A program made the position numbers and the translations under genes. Shown here in pieces: positions 6,470-13,742 of a stretch of 19,326 nucleotides of DNA (positions are counted from its first letter, which is position 1; each line of letters starts with the position of its first letter). The stretch is from DASWIG01 sp965371445 (lineage in GTDB: Bacteria; Acidobacteriota; Thermoanaerobaculia; Multivoradales; J023), in NCBI GenBank assembly GCA_965371445.1, contig CBDUYN010000190.1, positions 1 through 19,326 on the forward strand, in the 5' to 3' direction. Below the pieces are notes generated by a model, which saw only the letters and a program-made list of their open reading frames with translations, made no database searches and was not told the DNA's origin.

Positions 6470-8386
6470 CTACTGACGTCGACGGATGAAGCGGGCTCGG
6501 CGCGACGCGGCTTCGGCCTCCAGGGATCTCCCCATCCTCTTCAGGCAATCCGCCAGGTCCTCCAGGCTTTCCGCGACGTCGAGGTGCTCGTCGCCCAGAA
6601 GGTCGATTCTCATTTGCAGGGCTTCGCGGTGGAGCTTCTCCGCCTCGTCGTGACGGTCCAGGGCGAGCAGCGCACCGGCGTGGACGCGGATCGCGCCCGC
6701 GAGCTCCCAGTGCGCGCCTTGGTAGTGCCGCCGTAGGACGGTAAGGCCGAGGCGTCCAAGCCGCTCGGCTTCCTCGTGCTCGCCGAGCCGGCCGAGCAGC
6801 CGCGCGAGCTCGATCCGGGTCTCGGCCACCCAGGCGTCGTTGATGCCTAGAAGCTCGCGGCGGATCGCAAGCGCCTCGGCAAGCAGTGGCCTGGCACTTT
6901 GGTAGTGGCCGCGGCTACGGTAGACCGCCGCCAGGCTGCCGAGCAGGTCGGCCTGGACCCCGCGCTCGCCGCGGAAGGCCACGCCGTAGAGGTCGACGCC
7001 TTTCTCCACCACCTCCTCGACCGTGAGGTCTCCGTCGCCGGCTTCGAGGATCTCGACGAAGAGCGTCTGGCTCCGGCGCGCCCGATGACGCTCGGTTCCC
7101 TGGCGCAGGCGCACGGTCGTCGCGACGGCGACGCTCAGAGCTAAGAGCACGAGGGAGGCCGCCACCATGAGGCGCCACCGGTGGCGGCGCACGAGCTTCC
7201 CGGCACGGTAGCGCAGCGTGGGCTCGTGAGCGCGGACCGGCTCGTCCTCGAGGTGGCGGCGGATGTCGTTCGAGAGCTCGGCGACCGAGCCGTAGCGCTC
7301 CTGGGGCTTCTTGCGCAACGCTTTGGACACGATGGCGTCGAGGTCCCCGGCCAGACGCCGCTGGAGCCTGCCGGGGACGGTGCCACGCATCAAGGCGACC
7401 GCCTCGGGACTCGGCACGTCGCTCGTGTCGGAGCCCTCGCGGAGCTTCGGCCTCCGGAGCGCCGCGGCCGAGGGCGGTTCCGGCTCGTCTTCACGGATCG
7501 TTCGCAGCAGCTCGAGGAAGGGGCGGTCGTCGGCGGAGTAGGAAGGGTGGCCGCTCAGCAACTCGTAGAGCAGAATCCCCAGGGAGTAGATGTCGCTCGC
7601 CGGGGTGATGGGCTCCCCCCGGGTCATCTCCGGGCTGGCGCAGGCCAGGGTCATCGGCCGAAACCCGGCGCTCGTCGCGGAAATCGCCTCGATGCCGGAC
7701 TCGCTGTGCAGGAGCTTGGCGATGCCGAAGTCGAGGAGCTTCGGAGTCCCTTCGGCGTCGACCAGGATGTTGCCGGCCTTGAGGTCGCGATGGACGACGA
7801 GGTTGCGGTGCGCGAGCTCGACCGCCGAGCAGACCTTGCGAAATAGCTCCAGGCGCCGGCGGATCGTCAGATGGCCCTCGTCGCAGTAGGCGTCGATCGG
7901 CTGGCCGTCGACGTACTCCATGGCGAAGTAGGGCCAGCCGTCCTCGGTGGTCCCGGCGTCGAGCAACGCAGCGACGTAGGGGTGGTGGAGGTTGGCGAGG
8001 ATGTTGCGCTCGATCTCGAAGCGCCGCAGGAGCCCGTCGACGGCCATGCCCGCCTGGATCAGCTTCAAGGCCACCTGCCGGCGTACAGGCTCCTCCTGCT
8101 CGGCCAGGTAGACGGCACCCATCCCGCCGCGGCCCAGGCGGCGCAGGATCCGGTAGGGGCCGACGCGCCGCCGCTCGCCGCGCTCCTCCGGCAGGATCGC
8201 GACGAAGGCCTCGCCGGTGAAGCCTTTCCCCGTGTCCTCGAAGGCGAGGAGTGATTCCACTTCGCGGCGCAACGCCTCGTCGTCGCCGCAGGAGGCATCG
8301 AGAAGCGCCCGCCGTTCGCCAGGGTCGCATTCCAGCACGGCACCGGCGATCGACGTGGCGAGGTCATGGAGCTTTCGTGGCGTCAA
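6470..8386 (-). CDS. Membrane-anchored Ser/Thr protein kinase with C-terminal TPRs (kinase 1)
   Basis: A 638-residue PknB-type (Hanks) kinase. Residues 1-52 are the N-terminal helical segment usual in acidobacterial kinases (MTPRKLHDLA...LRREVESLLA). The kinase domain (about 77-380) has the P-loop GRGGMGAV (85-92), Lys108 in VALK, HRDLKAGN with Asp201, DFG at 219-221 and SPE at 251-253, so it looks active. A membrane helix lies at about 405-426, and about four TPR-like units (for example RGHYQSARPLLAEALAIRRELLG) fill the rest, predicted outside the cytoplasm. The start is TTG, 6 bases after GGAGGAG (8393-8399), and kinase 2 has the equivalent TTG. It lies 34 bases downstream of sigma factor 1, so the two form an operon, and the kinase probably acts on that sigma factor. 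The substrate is inferred. Confidence 0.92.
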   Translation of the reverse strand: MTPRKLHDLATSIAGAVLECDPGERRALLDASCGDDEALRREVESLLAFEDTGKGFTGEAFVAILPEERGERRRVGPYRILRRLGRGGMGAVYLAEQEEPVRRQVALKLIQAGMAVDGLLRRFEIERNILANLHHPYVAALLDAGTTEDGWPYFAMEYVDGQPIDAYCDEGHLTIRRRLELFRKVCSAVELAHRNLVVHRDLKAGNILVDAEGTPKLLDFGIAKLLHSESGIEAISATSAGFRPMTLACASPEMTRGEPITPASDIYSLGILLYELLSGHPSYSADDRPFLELLRTIREDEPEPPSAAALRRPKLREGSDTSDVPSPEAVALMRGTVPGRLQRRLAGDLDAIVSKALRKKPQERYGSVAELSNDIRRHLEDEPVRAHEPTLRYRAGKLVRRHRWRLMVAASLVLLALSVAVATTVRLRQGTERHRARRSQTLFVEILEAGDGDLTVEEVVEKGVDLYGVAFRGERGVQADLLGSLAAVYRSRGHYQSARPLLAEALAIRRELLGINDAWVAETRIELARLLGRLGEHEEAERLGRLGLTVLRRHYQGAHWELAGAIRVHAGALLALDRHDEAEKLHREALQMRIDLLGDEHLDVAESLEDLADCLKRMGRSLEAEAASRRARFIRRRQ

Positions 8387-8420
8387 GGGAGACTCCTCCG
8401 GGGGGGTGGGGCGCCACGGC

Positions 8421-9023
8421 TCATGTGGCTTCGCCGCGGCTGAGCTCGCGCCGCAGCCAGAGCAGAGCCCCCCGCCACTGGCGCTTCACGGTCATCGGGG
8501 CAACGTCGAGCGCCTCGGCGACCTCGTCGACGGTCCAGCCGCCGAAGACGCGCATCTCGACGATTTGCGCCTGGCGGGGATGGAGTGCCTCCAGCTCCTT
8601 TAGGGCCTCGTCGACGGCGAGGACGTCCGGTGCCTTCTCCTGCGGCAGCCCCAGGGCTTCTTCAAAGGGGACCTTGACGGCCTTGCGCTTGGCGGCGAGA
8701 TGACGGCGCGCGCTGTCGACGAGGATTCGCCGCATCAGCTCGGCCGAGAAGGCGAAGAACTGGGAGCGGTTCTCCCAGTGGAGCTTTTTTTGGCCAAGCA
8801 GCTTGATGCAGACCTCATCGATGAGCTCTGTGGGCTGCAACGAGGACCCGGCCTCGCGCGCCACGTAGCTTCTGGCGATCATCCGGAGCTCGTCGACGAC
8901 CAGCGGGAAGAGCTTCTCGAGGGCCTCCTCCTCGCCCGCCGCCCAGGCTTCCAGGAGCCGGGTGATCTTCGACTTGCCGGAAGGCGCTCGTTTCGTCTTC
9001 AAAACCTCTGACCTCACCGGCAT
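8421..9023 (-). CDS. ECF-type RNA polymerase sigma factor, kinase-associated (sigma 1)
   Basis: A 200-residue sigma-70 family protein (MPVRSEVLK...SRGEAT). Region 2 spans about residues 20-110 (ITRLLEAWAAGEEEALEKLF, SLQPTELIDEVCIKLL, WENRSQFFAFSAELMRRILVD). Region 4, with its helix-turn-helix, is at about 145-195 (LHPRQAQIVEMRVFGGWTVDEVAEALDVAPMTVKRQW). The family looks like the ECF group named TIGR02999/Sigma70_ECF, whose genes commonly sit beside Ser/Thr kinase genes. The region 2.2 stretch has QPTEL where ordinary ECF factors carry acidic residues, with Thr65 as a possible phosphosite. The start is uncertain: ATG at 9062 would add 13 residues and lies just below a good promoter. The longer open frame up to 9371 is non-homologous. 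It is followed by kinase 1 in the same operon. Confidence 0.88.
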   Translation of the reverse strand: MPVRSEVLKTKRAPSGKSKITRLLEAWAAGEEEALEKLFPLVVDELRMIARSYVAREAGSSLQPTELIDEVCIKLLGQKKLHWENRSQFFAFSAELMRRILVDSARRHLAAKRKAVKVPFEEALGLPQEKAPDVLAVDEALKELEALHPRQAQIVEMRVFGGWTVDEVAEALDVAPMTVKRQWRGALLWLRRELSRGEAT

Positions 9024-9080
9024 TCGAACGGCACAAGATCCTGTTTCGTCGGGCCGGGACATTCCCGATCTTCTGACTCT

Positions 9081-9109
9081 AGCGTAGCAGAGGTGGGGGA
9101 CGGTGACAA
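9081..9109 (-). promoter_or_regulatory. Sigma-70-type promoter of the sigma 1 / kinase 1 operon
   Basis: On the minus strand TTGTCA (9109-9104) is followed after exactly 17 bases by TACGCT (9086-9081). Transcription would start near 9074, 12 bases above the ATG at 9062 and 51 above the ATG at 9023. The -35 matches five of six consensus bases; the -10 is moderate. Confidence 0.5.
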
Positions 9110-9380
9110 CACGCCGCACCGGACCAGGAGCCCCATAGGCCCGTTGCGGAGACTGGCCGTGCCTCGACCGAGCGCCGTGTCTGGACGGGCCGCCGTAGAT
9201 CGCGCCGCTCCCGCCCGGGGTCAGACAACCCTGACGTCCACGCTCTGCGTGGGAGCTTCCATTCTTGGACGCCTCGCATCCTCCGGTCAAGCAAACCATC
9301 ATCTTAACCGAGTTTCCGGCCAAACCTGAAAGCGCACAGTTAAGGCCAACTGAGGCTAGCGAGAGACGCAAACCTCACCA

Positions 9381-9411
9381 GCCGATCGGCCAGAAGCTTG
9401 CTAGCGCAAGC
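9381..9411. promoter_or_regulatory. Palindrome plus stem-loop, candidate operator
   Basis: GCCGATCGGC (9381-9390) is a perfect 10-bp palindrome. Five bases later GCTTGC-TAGC-GCAAGC (9396-9411) forms a 6-bp stem. Both lie 85-115 bases upstream of the secreted PPC gene. Two inverted repeats side by side suggest a regulator-binding site, but no regulator can be named. Confidence 0.35.
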
Positions 9412-9437
9412 ACTTGTTGAGAATCAGGAAGAAAGTT

Positions 9438-9457
9438 GTCGGAGAGGGATCTCCGAC
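9438..9457 (+). promoter_or_regulatory. Leader hairpin upstream of the PPC gene
   Basis: GTCGGAGA (9438-9445), loop GGGA, TCTCCGAC (9450-9457) make a perfect 8-bp stem in the presumed 5' leader, 26 bases before the Shine-Dalgarno sequence. The 11-mer TTGTCGGAGAG that begins this arm recurs at 9515-9525 inside the signal-peptide codons, so alternative pairing between leader and early coding region is possible. Confidence 0.4.
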
Positions 9458-9495
9458 GAAACGGAAAAACTGCATCTTCAACCGGAGAATGGACA

Positions 9496-10530
9496 ATGAA
9501 CAGCATCGAGAAATTTGTCGGAGAGATTCTTAAGGTAACAGTTTTAACGAGTTACATCATGATGTCGACGATTCCCGCGATGGCGGCCGACGGCGAGACG
9601 TCTCAATGTGAGGACGCCACTCGGGTGGACCTCAATACGGTTCACCGCAGCTATGGCCGGCCGGAGGAGGGTCCGGACTTTTACAGGATGGAGGTTCCCT
9701 TTCCCGGCATCCTATCCCTTGACGTGGTGACGCCGGCGGACTCTTCGGTGGAGGCGACCCTCGCCTTCTTCGGTGAGTCCTGCCGCCCGGACGGTACCGC
9801 GGAAATCCGATTACGCCCGATCCAGCGTTTCGTCACGGCCATCGCGCTGGAAATCGAGGCACCGGGAACCTACCGGTTCGCCGTGGCTGCCCAGGACCCT
9901 GAGCTGTCGTTAGACGAGTACAAGCTCACCACGCGTTTCGTGAGCGAGCACGACTTGAGCGAGCCGAGCGTTGCTCGTCTACCTCAGAGCGACGGCTTCC
10001 ACGTGCCCGAGCCCGACACCGTTGAAGAGCCCGAGCCTCAGCCCGAGCCCGACACCGTTGAGGAGCCCGAGCCTCAGCCCGAGCCCGACACCGTCGTGGG
10101 ATCCGATGTTGCTCAGGATTGGCTGATCACTCCGGCGCCGCCGCTCGTGCAGCATAGCCACGCCGCTGAGGTCTGCCGCGAATACGAGGAGGACGACCAT
10201 GGCGATACCTTTCTCTGTGCTACAGCCCTGACCCCGGGCTCGACGGTGACAGGTGAGCTTGACAACGACTGGGGCGACGACGAAGACCTCTTCTCGTTCG
10301 ACCTGAGCGTCCAACGCACGGTGCAGATCCGGACCGGCGGCGATGTCGACTCCCTCGGCGTCCTCTACGACCGGTACGGCCATCGCCTGGCGATGGACGA
10401 TGACGGAGGCGACGGCTCTGGTATGCGCATCGTCAAGACGCTGGGTCCGGGACGGTACTACCTTCGGATTGCCGGTGCCAACGCCGCAGAAGGCCTCTAC
10501 ACCCTCGCCGCGACGGTACTGGGTTGGTAG
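9496..10530 (+). CDS. Secreted protein with two PPC-like beta domains and a PEPDT repeat linker
   Basis: A 344-residue protein with a signal peptide (MNSIEKFVGEILKVTVLTS..., predicted cleavage after AMA at residue 29). An N-terminal beta domain (about 35-155) ends in GTYRFAVAAQDPELSLDEYKL, and a C-terminal domain (about 230-344) has DDHGDTFLCATAL, GELDNDWGDDEDLFSFDL and GPGRYYLRIAGANAAEGLYTL. Both have the pattern of pre-peptidase C-terminal (PPC) domains. They are joined by an acidic Pro-rich linker (172-200) made of 12-residue repeats. No enzyme domain is present, so it may bind a surface or partner. The ATG at 9496 was preferred over an in-frame TTG at 9436 because GGAGA lies 7 bases upstream and the signal peptide begins there. 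It stands alone between the two sigma/kinase modules and converges with kinase 2. Confidence 0.85.
   Translation: MNSIEKFVGEILKVTVLTSYIMMSTIPAMAADGETSQCEDATRVDLNTVHRSYGRPEEGPDFYRMEVPFPGILSLDVVTPADSSVEATLAFFGESCRPDGTAEIRLRPIQRFVTAIALEIEAPGTYRFAVAAQDPELSLDEYKLTTRFVSEHDLSEPSVARLPQSDGFHVPEPDTVEEPEPQPEPDTVEEPEPQPEPDTVVGSDVAQDWLITPAPPLVQHSHAAEVCREYEEDDHGDTFLCATALTPGSTVTGELDNDWGDDEDLFSFDLSVQRTVQIRTGGDVDSLGVLYDRYGHRLAMDDDGGDGSGMRIVKTLGPGRYYLRIAGANAAEGLYTLAATVLGW
10009..10095 (+). repeat. 36-bp tandem repeat coding for EPDTVEEPEPQP
   Basis: Two complete 36-base units (10009-10044 and 10045-10080) differ at one silent base (GAA/GAG), and a 15-base partial third unit follows (10081-10095). They encode an acidic, Pro-rich spacer between two beta domains. 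Near-identity at the DNA level points to recent expansion by slippage, so copy number may vary among strains. Confidence 0.9.
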
Positions 10531-10559
10531 CGACTCGAATTGAGACCGCCCATCCGCAC

Positions 10560-10592
10560 GAAAGGTAGCAGGGGTATCCCCTGCTACCTTTC
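10560..10592. terminator. Strong bidirectional terminator hairpin
   Basis: The left arm GAAAGGTAGCAGGGG (10560-10574), loop TAT and right arm CCCCTGCTACCTTTC (10578-10592) pair perfectly over 15 bp. The hairpin lies between the PPC gene stop at 10530 (+ strand) and the kinase 2 stop at 10602 (minus strand). The CTTTCTTTC run at the right end gives partial U-richness for the + strand transcript. It is the clearest terminator in the window. Confidence 0.85.
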
Positions 10593-10601
10593 TTTCAGGC
10601 C

Positions 10602-13154
10602 TCATCCGGAAGGCGTGCCTGAAGGAGACGGCTGGCAATACTCGCTGGCTTTCTCCGGCATCTGCCAGGCCTCGTAGAGGTCGCAGAGACGTTGCCGGGC
10701 GTCCTGCGTAGAGAGCGAATTCTCGCCCCTCGCTTCAAGAACGACCGGATAGCTCTCGACCAACAGCGCCTCGGCCTCGCTGAATCGACCACGAGCCACC
10801 AGGCAAGCGCCGACGATGCTTCTGGCGTCGGCGATCCGCCAATCGTTCCTGGGTTTGGACCGCTTGAAGGCTTCGAGGACCTCACGTGCCAACTCTTCCG
10901 CGCCTTGAGCTTCCCCTTCGGTCGCAAGTAGCAGTGCCAGGTTCTTCTTGACACTCAGGCATCGGTCGCTATCGTCCCCATAGGTTTTGCACCGAACCCT
11001 TAGAGACTCGCGGTAGCCGTCTTCAACCTCGGCGTATTGGCCAGCCCTTTGCGAATAGAAGGCGAGCGAGAAACGGCTTAGCGCTACTGTAGGATGATCT
11101 CTACCCATGTTAGCCATGCGAATCTCAAGGGCCTTACGAAAGAGCGGTATAGCCTCTTCGTAATGTCTTTGCGTCGCGAGGACCATCGCTGTCTCATAAT
11201 AGCTGCTGGCCAGTACCGGGTGTGTCTCCGGGAGTCGACTTCTGCGAATTTCCAGAGCTTCCTGGTAGTACAGCCGGGCCGATTCGTGGTCTCCCTGCCT
11301 GAGCCGTAGGGTCCCCATGACGGCCAGGCTGGTCGCCACGGACAGATGATCCGATCCATAGCGGTCACGTTTCATTGCGAGAGCTTTCAAATAGAGCTCT
11401 TCAGCTTTGTCCAGCTCGCCAAAACGGTAGAGCTGCGATGCGTAAGCGCTTGTGGCCTTAGCCAGCTCCGGATGGGACTCGTCGTAGTGCGTACGCAGGA
11501 TTCCTAATCCTTTCTCGGAATACGATAGGGCCACCTCGTTTTGAGCCTCTCCCTCCAGGAAAGCAAGGTTGACCAGGCTTTCGCCTACCAGCAAATGATC
11601 TGCACCAAAAATCTCCAGCCGGATTCGCAAGGCTTCTTCAAGAAGTGGCCTTGCGCTCTCATAGTGGCCACGGTGGCTGTAGACCACCCCCAGGCTGTCG
11701 AGCACGTTGGCCTGGACACGAAGCTCCACCCTGAAGGACTCGTCATAGAGATCTACACCTCTTTGCACGACGTCTTCGACGGAGAGGTTTTCGTCCTTAT
11801 TGCGGGGATTGGTGCTCTCGAGGATCTCCACGAAGAGATCCCGTGACATCCTCGCCTGGTTGCGTTCGTCGAGCGTTTGCCGATACAGGACGGTCATCGC
11901 GACGGCGAAGCCGACGAGGAGCAGGAGGATTGAAGCCGCCACCGCCAGTCCCCACCGGTGCCGGTGAACGTATTTCTTGGCATGGTACCAGCGGTCCCCG
12001 GCTCGTGCCAGGACCGGCAAACCGTCCAGGTGGCGGCGGAGGTCTTCCGAGAGCTCGGCGACGGAACCGTAGCGGTCTTTCGGTTGCTTGCGCAACGCTT
12101 TGAGAACGATGCAGTCGAGATCACCCGCCAAGCGGAGCTTGAGCTTGCGGGGATCCGTGCCTCTATTGTCGGCGACCGTCCCTGGTGTCAGCAACTCCTT
12201 GGTCCCGGGATCCGTGGACCTCTCCTCCGAACCCACCACCGTCGACGGCCTCGTCGGATCCTCCTTGCGGATGACCCGGGCGGCCTCGACAAAGCTGAGC
12301 CCTTGAACGGCGTAGGGATGATGGCCGCTTAGCAGTCGGTAGAGCAGGACGCCGAGCGAGTAGACGTCGCTGGCCGTGGTCACGGGCTCGCCCGCCACCA
12401 TCTCCGGGCTGGCGTAGGGCACGGTCATGGGCCCGTGGCTTCCCTGGGTGGCGAGAACCGTGTGGACGCCGGATTCCGCCTGCAGGAGCTTGGCGATTCC
12501 GAAGTCGAGAAGCTTCGGCGTCCCGGTTTCGTCGACGAGGATGTTGGCCGGTTTGATGTCGCGGTGGACCACGAGGTTGCGGTGCGCGAGCTCGACCGCC
12601 GAGCACACCTTGCGGAAGAGCTGCAGGCGGTCGCGGATGGAGAGGCGTCTTTTGTCGCAGTATTCCTCGATCGTCAAGCCTTCGACGTGCTCCATCGCGA
12701 AGTACGGCTGGCGTCCGTCGTCGGTGGTCCCCGCGTCATAAAAAGTGGCGATGTTGGGATGGTGGAGGTTGGCCAGGATGTGGCGCTCGGTCTGGAAACG
12801 GCGTACCACTTCGTCGAGGCCGACGCCCGCCTGGATCAGCTTCAAAGCCACTTGCCGGCGCACAGGCTCCTCCTGCTGCGCCAGGTAGACCATTCCCATT
12901 CCGCCCTGTCCCAGCTCCTTCAGGATCCGATAGGGGCCGACCTGTTCCGGCGGACTGGAGTCTGGAAGAATTCGGACCACCCACTGGCCGGCCAGGGTGG
13001 GTACCTTGTGTGGCAGCCGATCCTCGACGTACCGGCGTAGCTGCTGGTTCCCTCCGCACAACCGGTCGAGTAGGGTCGCCCACTCCGCAGGGTCGCGATC
13101 CTGGACCTCGCCGAAGACTTCCGTAGCCCGCTGGTGAAGCTCCTGGGGAGTCAA
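10602..13154 (-). CDS. Membrane-anchored Ser/Thr protein kinase with long TPR array (kinase 2)
   Basis: An 850-residue PknB-type kinase, paralogous to kinase 1. The kinase domain (about 72-380) has the P-loop GQGGMGMV (82-89), Lys105, HRDIKPAN with Asp199, DFG 217-219 and SPE 249-251, so it appears active. A membrane helix lies at about 401-422. The remaining 420 residues hold roughly nine TPR-like units (for example RGHYESARPLLEEALRIRLEIFG, QRHYEEAIPLFRKALEIRMANMG). The TTG start at 13154 was chosen because it gives MTPQELHQ, matching MTPRKLHD of kinase 1, with AAGGAGG (13159-13165) 4 bases upstream. A longer open frame to 13460 runs over sigma 2 and is spurious. The start overlaps the sigma 2 stop as TTGA, suggesting translational coupling. 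The TPR half is visibly lower in GC than kinase 1. Confidence 0.92.
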   Translation of the reverse strand: MTPQELHQRATEVFGEVQDRDPAEWATLLDRLCGGNQQLRRYVEDRLPHKVPTLAGQWVVRILPDSSPPEQVGPYRILKELGQGGMGMVYLAQQEEPVRRQVALKLIQAGVGLDEVVRRFQTERHILANLHHPNIATFYDAGTTDDGRQPYFAMEHVEGLTIEEYCDKRRLSIRDRLQLFRKVCSAVELAHRNLVVHRDIKPANILVDETGTPKLLDFGIAKLLQAESGVHTVLATQGSHGPMTVPYASPEMVAGEPVTTASDVYSLGVLLYRLLSGHHPYAVQGLSFVEAARVIRKEDPTRPSTVVGSEERSTDPGTKELLTPGTVADNRGTDPRKLKLRLAGDLDCIVLKALRKQPKDRYGSVAELSEDLRRHLDGLPVLARAGDRWYHAKKYVHRHRWGLAVAASILLLLVGFAVAMTVLYRQTLDERNQARMSRDLFVEILESTNPRNKDENLSVEDVVQRGVDLYDESFRVELRVQANVLDSLGVVYSHRGHYESARPLLEEALRIRLEIFGADHLLVGESLVNLAFLEGEAQNEVALSYSEKGLGILRTHYDESHPELAKATSAYASQLYRFGELDKAEELYLKALAMKRDRYGSDHLSVATSLAVMGTLRLRQGDHESARLYYQEALEIRRSRLPETHPVLASSYYETAMVLATQRHYEEAIPLFRKALEIRMANMGRDHPTVALSRFSLAFYSQRAGQYAEVEDGYRESLRVRCKTYGDDSDRCLSVKKNLALLLATEGEAQGAEELAREVLEAFKRSKPRNDWRIADARSIVGACLVARGRFSEAEALLVESYPVVLEARGENSLSTQDARQRLCDLYEAWQMPEKASEYCQPSPSGTPSG

Positions 13155-13735
13155 CCTTCCTCCTTGGAGAGCTCGTGCCGCAGCCAGGCGATGGCGAAGT
13201 CTTTGTCGCGTTTCACGGTGGTGGTGCCGACGCCCAACGTCTCGGCGGTCTGCTCGATGGTCCAGCCGCCGAAGAACTTCATCTCCACCACCTTGGCTTG
13301 TCGGGGGCTCAGTTCTTCCAGCGCGTCGAGGGCCTCGTCGAGGGCGAGGACACTGGGGGATTTCTCCTCCGGTAGCCCGAGGGCATCGTGGAAGGAGACC
13401 TTGATTCCGCCGCTCCGCTTGACCGCCTTGCGGCTGCGGGCGCTGTCGACCAGGATGCAACGCATCAGCTTCGCCGAGAAGGCGTAGAACTGGGAGCGGT
13501 TCTCCCAGTGGGTCTCCCCCTGGCGAAGCAGCTTCAAACAGACCTCGTTGATCAGCTCGGTGGGCTGGAGGGACTGCTCGGGGCTTTCGCGGGCCAGGTA
13601 GCTCCTGGCGATCGCCCGGAGCTCGTCGAGGACCAGGGGGAACAGCCGCTCCAGGGCGTCCGGGTCGCCTGCCTCCCAGGACTTCAGAATCCGGGTGACC
13701 TCTCCCTTGTCCATGGGTGCCGTCCCGTCGTCCAT
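13151..13735 (-). CDS. ECF-type RNA polymerase sigma factor, kinase-associated (sigma 2)
   Basis: A 194-residue sigma factor closely paralogous to sigma 1: VTRILKSWEAGDPDALERLFPLV, SLQPTELINEVCLKLL, WENRSQFYAFSAKLMRCILVD in region 2, and LSPRQAKVVEMKFFGGWTIEQTAETLGVGTTTVKR in region 4. As in sigma 1, the region 2.2 segment contains QPTEL, here with Thr59. The ATG at 13735 is preceded by GAGGT (13740-13744) overlapping the stop of the upstream membrane protein gene; a second in-frame ATG exists 7 codons later. It sits between a coiled-coil membrane protein gene (7 bases upstream) and kinase 2 (4-base overlap), so all three are expected on one transcript. By analogy with kinase-linked ECF factors, kinase 2 probably controls its activity. 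Confidence 0.92.
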   Translation of the reverse strand: MDDGTAPMDKGEVTRILKSWEAGDPDALERLFPLVLDELRAIARSYLARESPEQSLQPTELINEVCLKLLRQGETHWENRSQFYAFSAKLMRCILVDSARSRKAVKRSGGIKVSFHDALGLPEEKSPSVLALDEALDALEELSPRQAKVVEMKFFGGWTIEQTAETLGVGTTTVKRDKDFAIAWLRHELSKEEG

Positions 13736-13742
13736 GGGGACC

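Larger units (their letters stand above)
9024..9495. other. Divergent intergenic region between sigma 1 and the PPC gene
   Basis: No gene is supported here. It contains the promoter for sigma 1 (9081-9109, minus strand), the 10-bp perfect palindrome GCCGATCGGC (9381-9390), a stem-loop GCTTGC/GCAAGC (9396-9401/9406-9411), and a leader hairpin (9438-9457) for the + strand gene. The base composition falls noticeably toward 9300-9550 compared with flanking genes. The palindrome and stem-loop pair could be an operator shared by the divergent genes. Confidence 0.55.

Noticed and set aside
9024..9371. N-terminal extension of sigma 1
   Set aside because: Residues are not sigma-like and the frame crosses a good promoter (9081-9109); only the ATG at 9062 remains a plausible alternative start.
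13155..13460. N-terminal extension of kinase 2 over sigma 2
   Set aside because: It runs in another frame across a confident sigma factor gene; the TTG at 13154 matches the kinase 1 start and has an ideal Shine-Dalgarno sequence.
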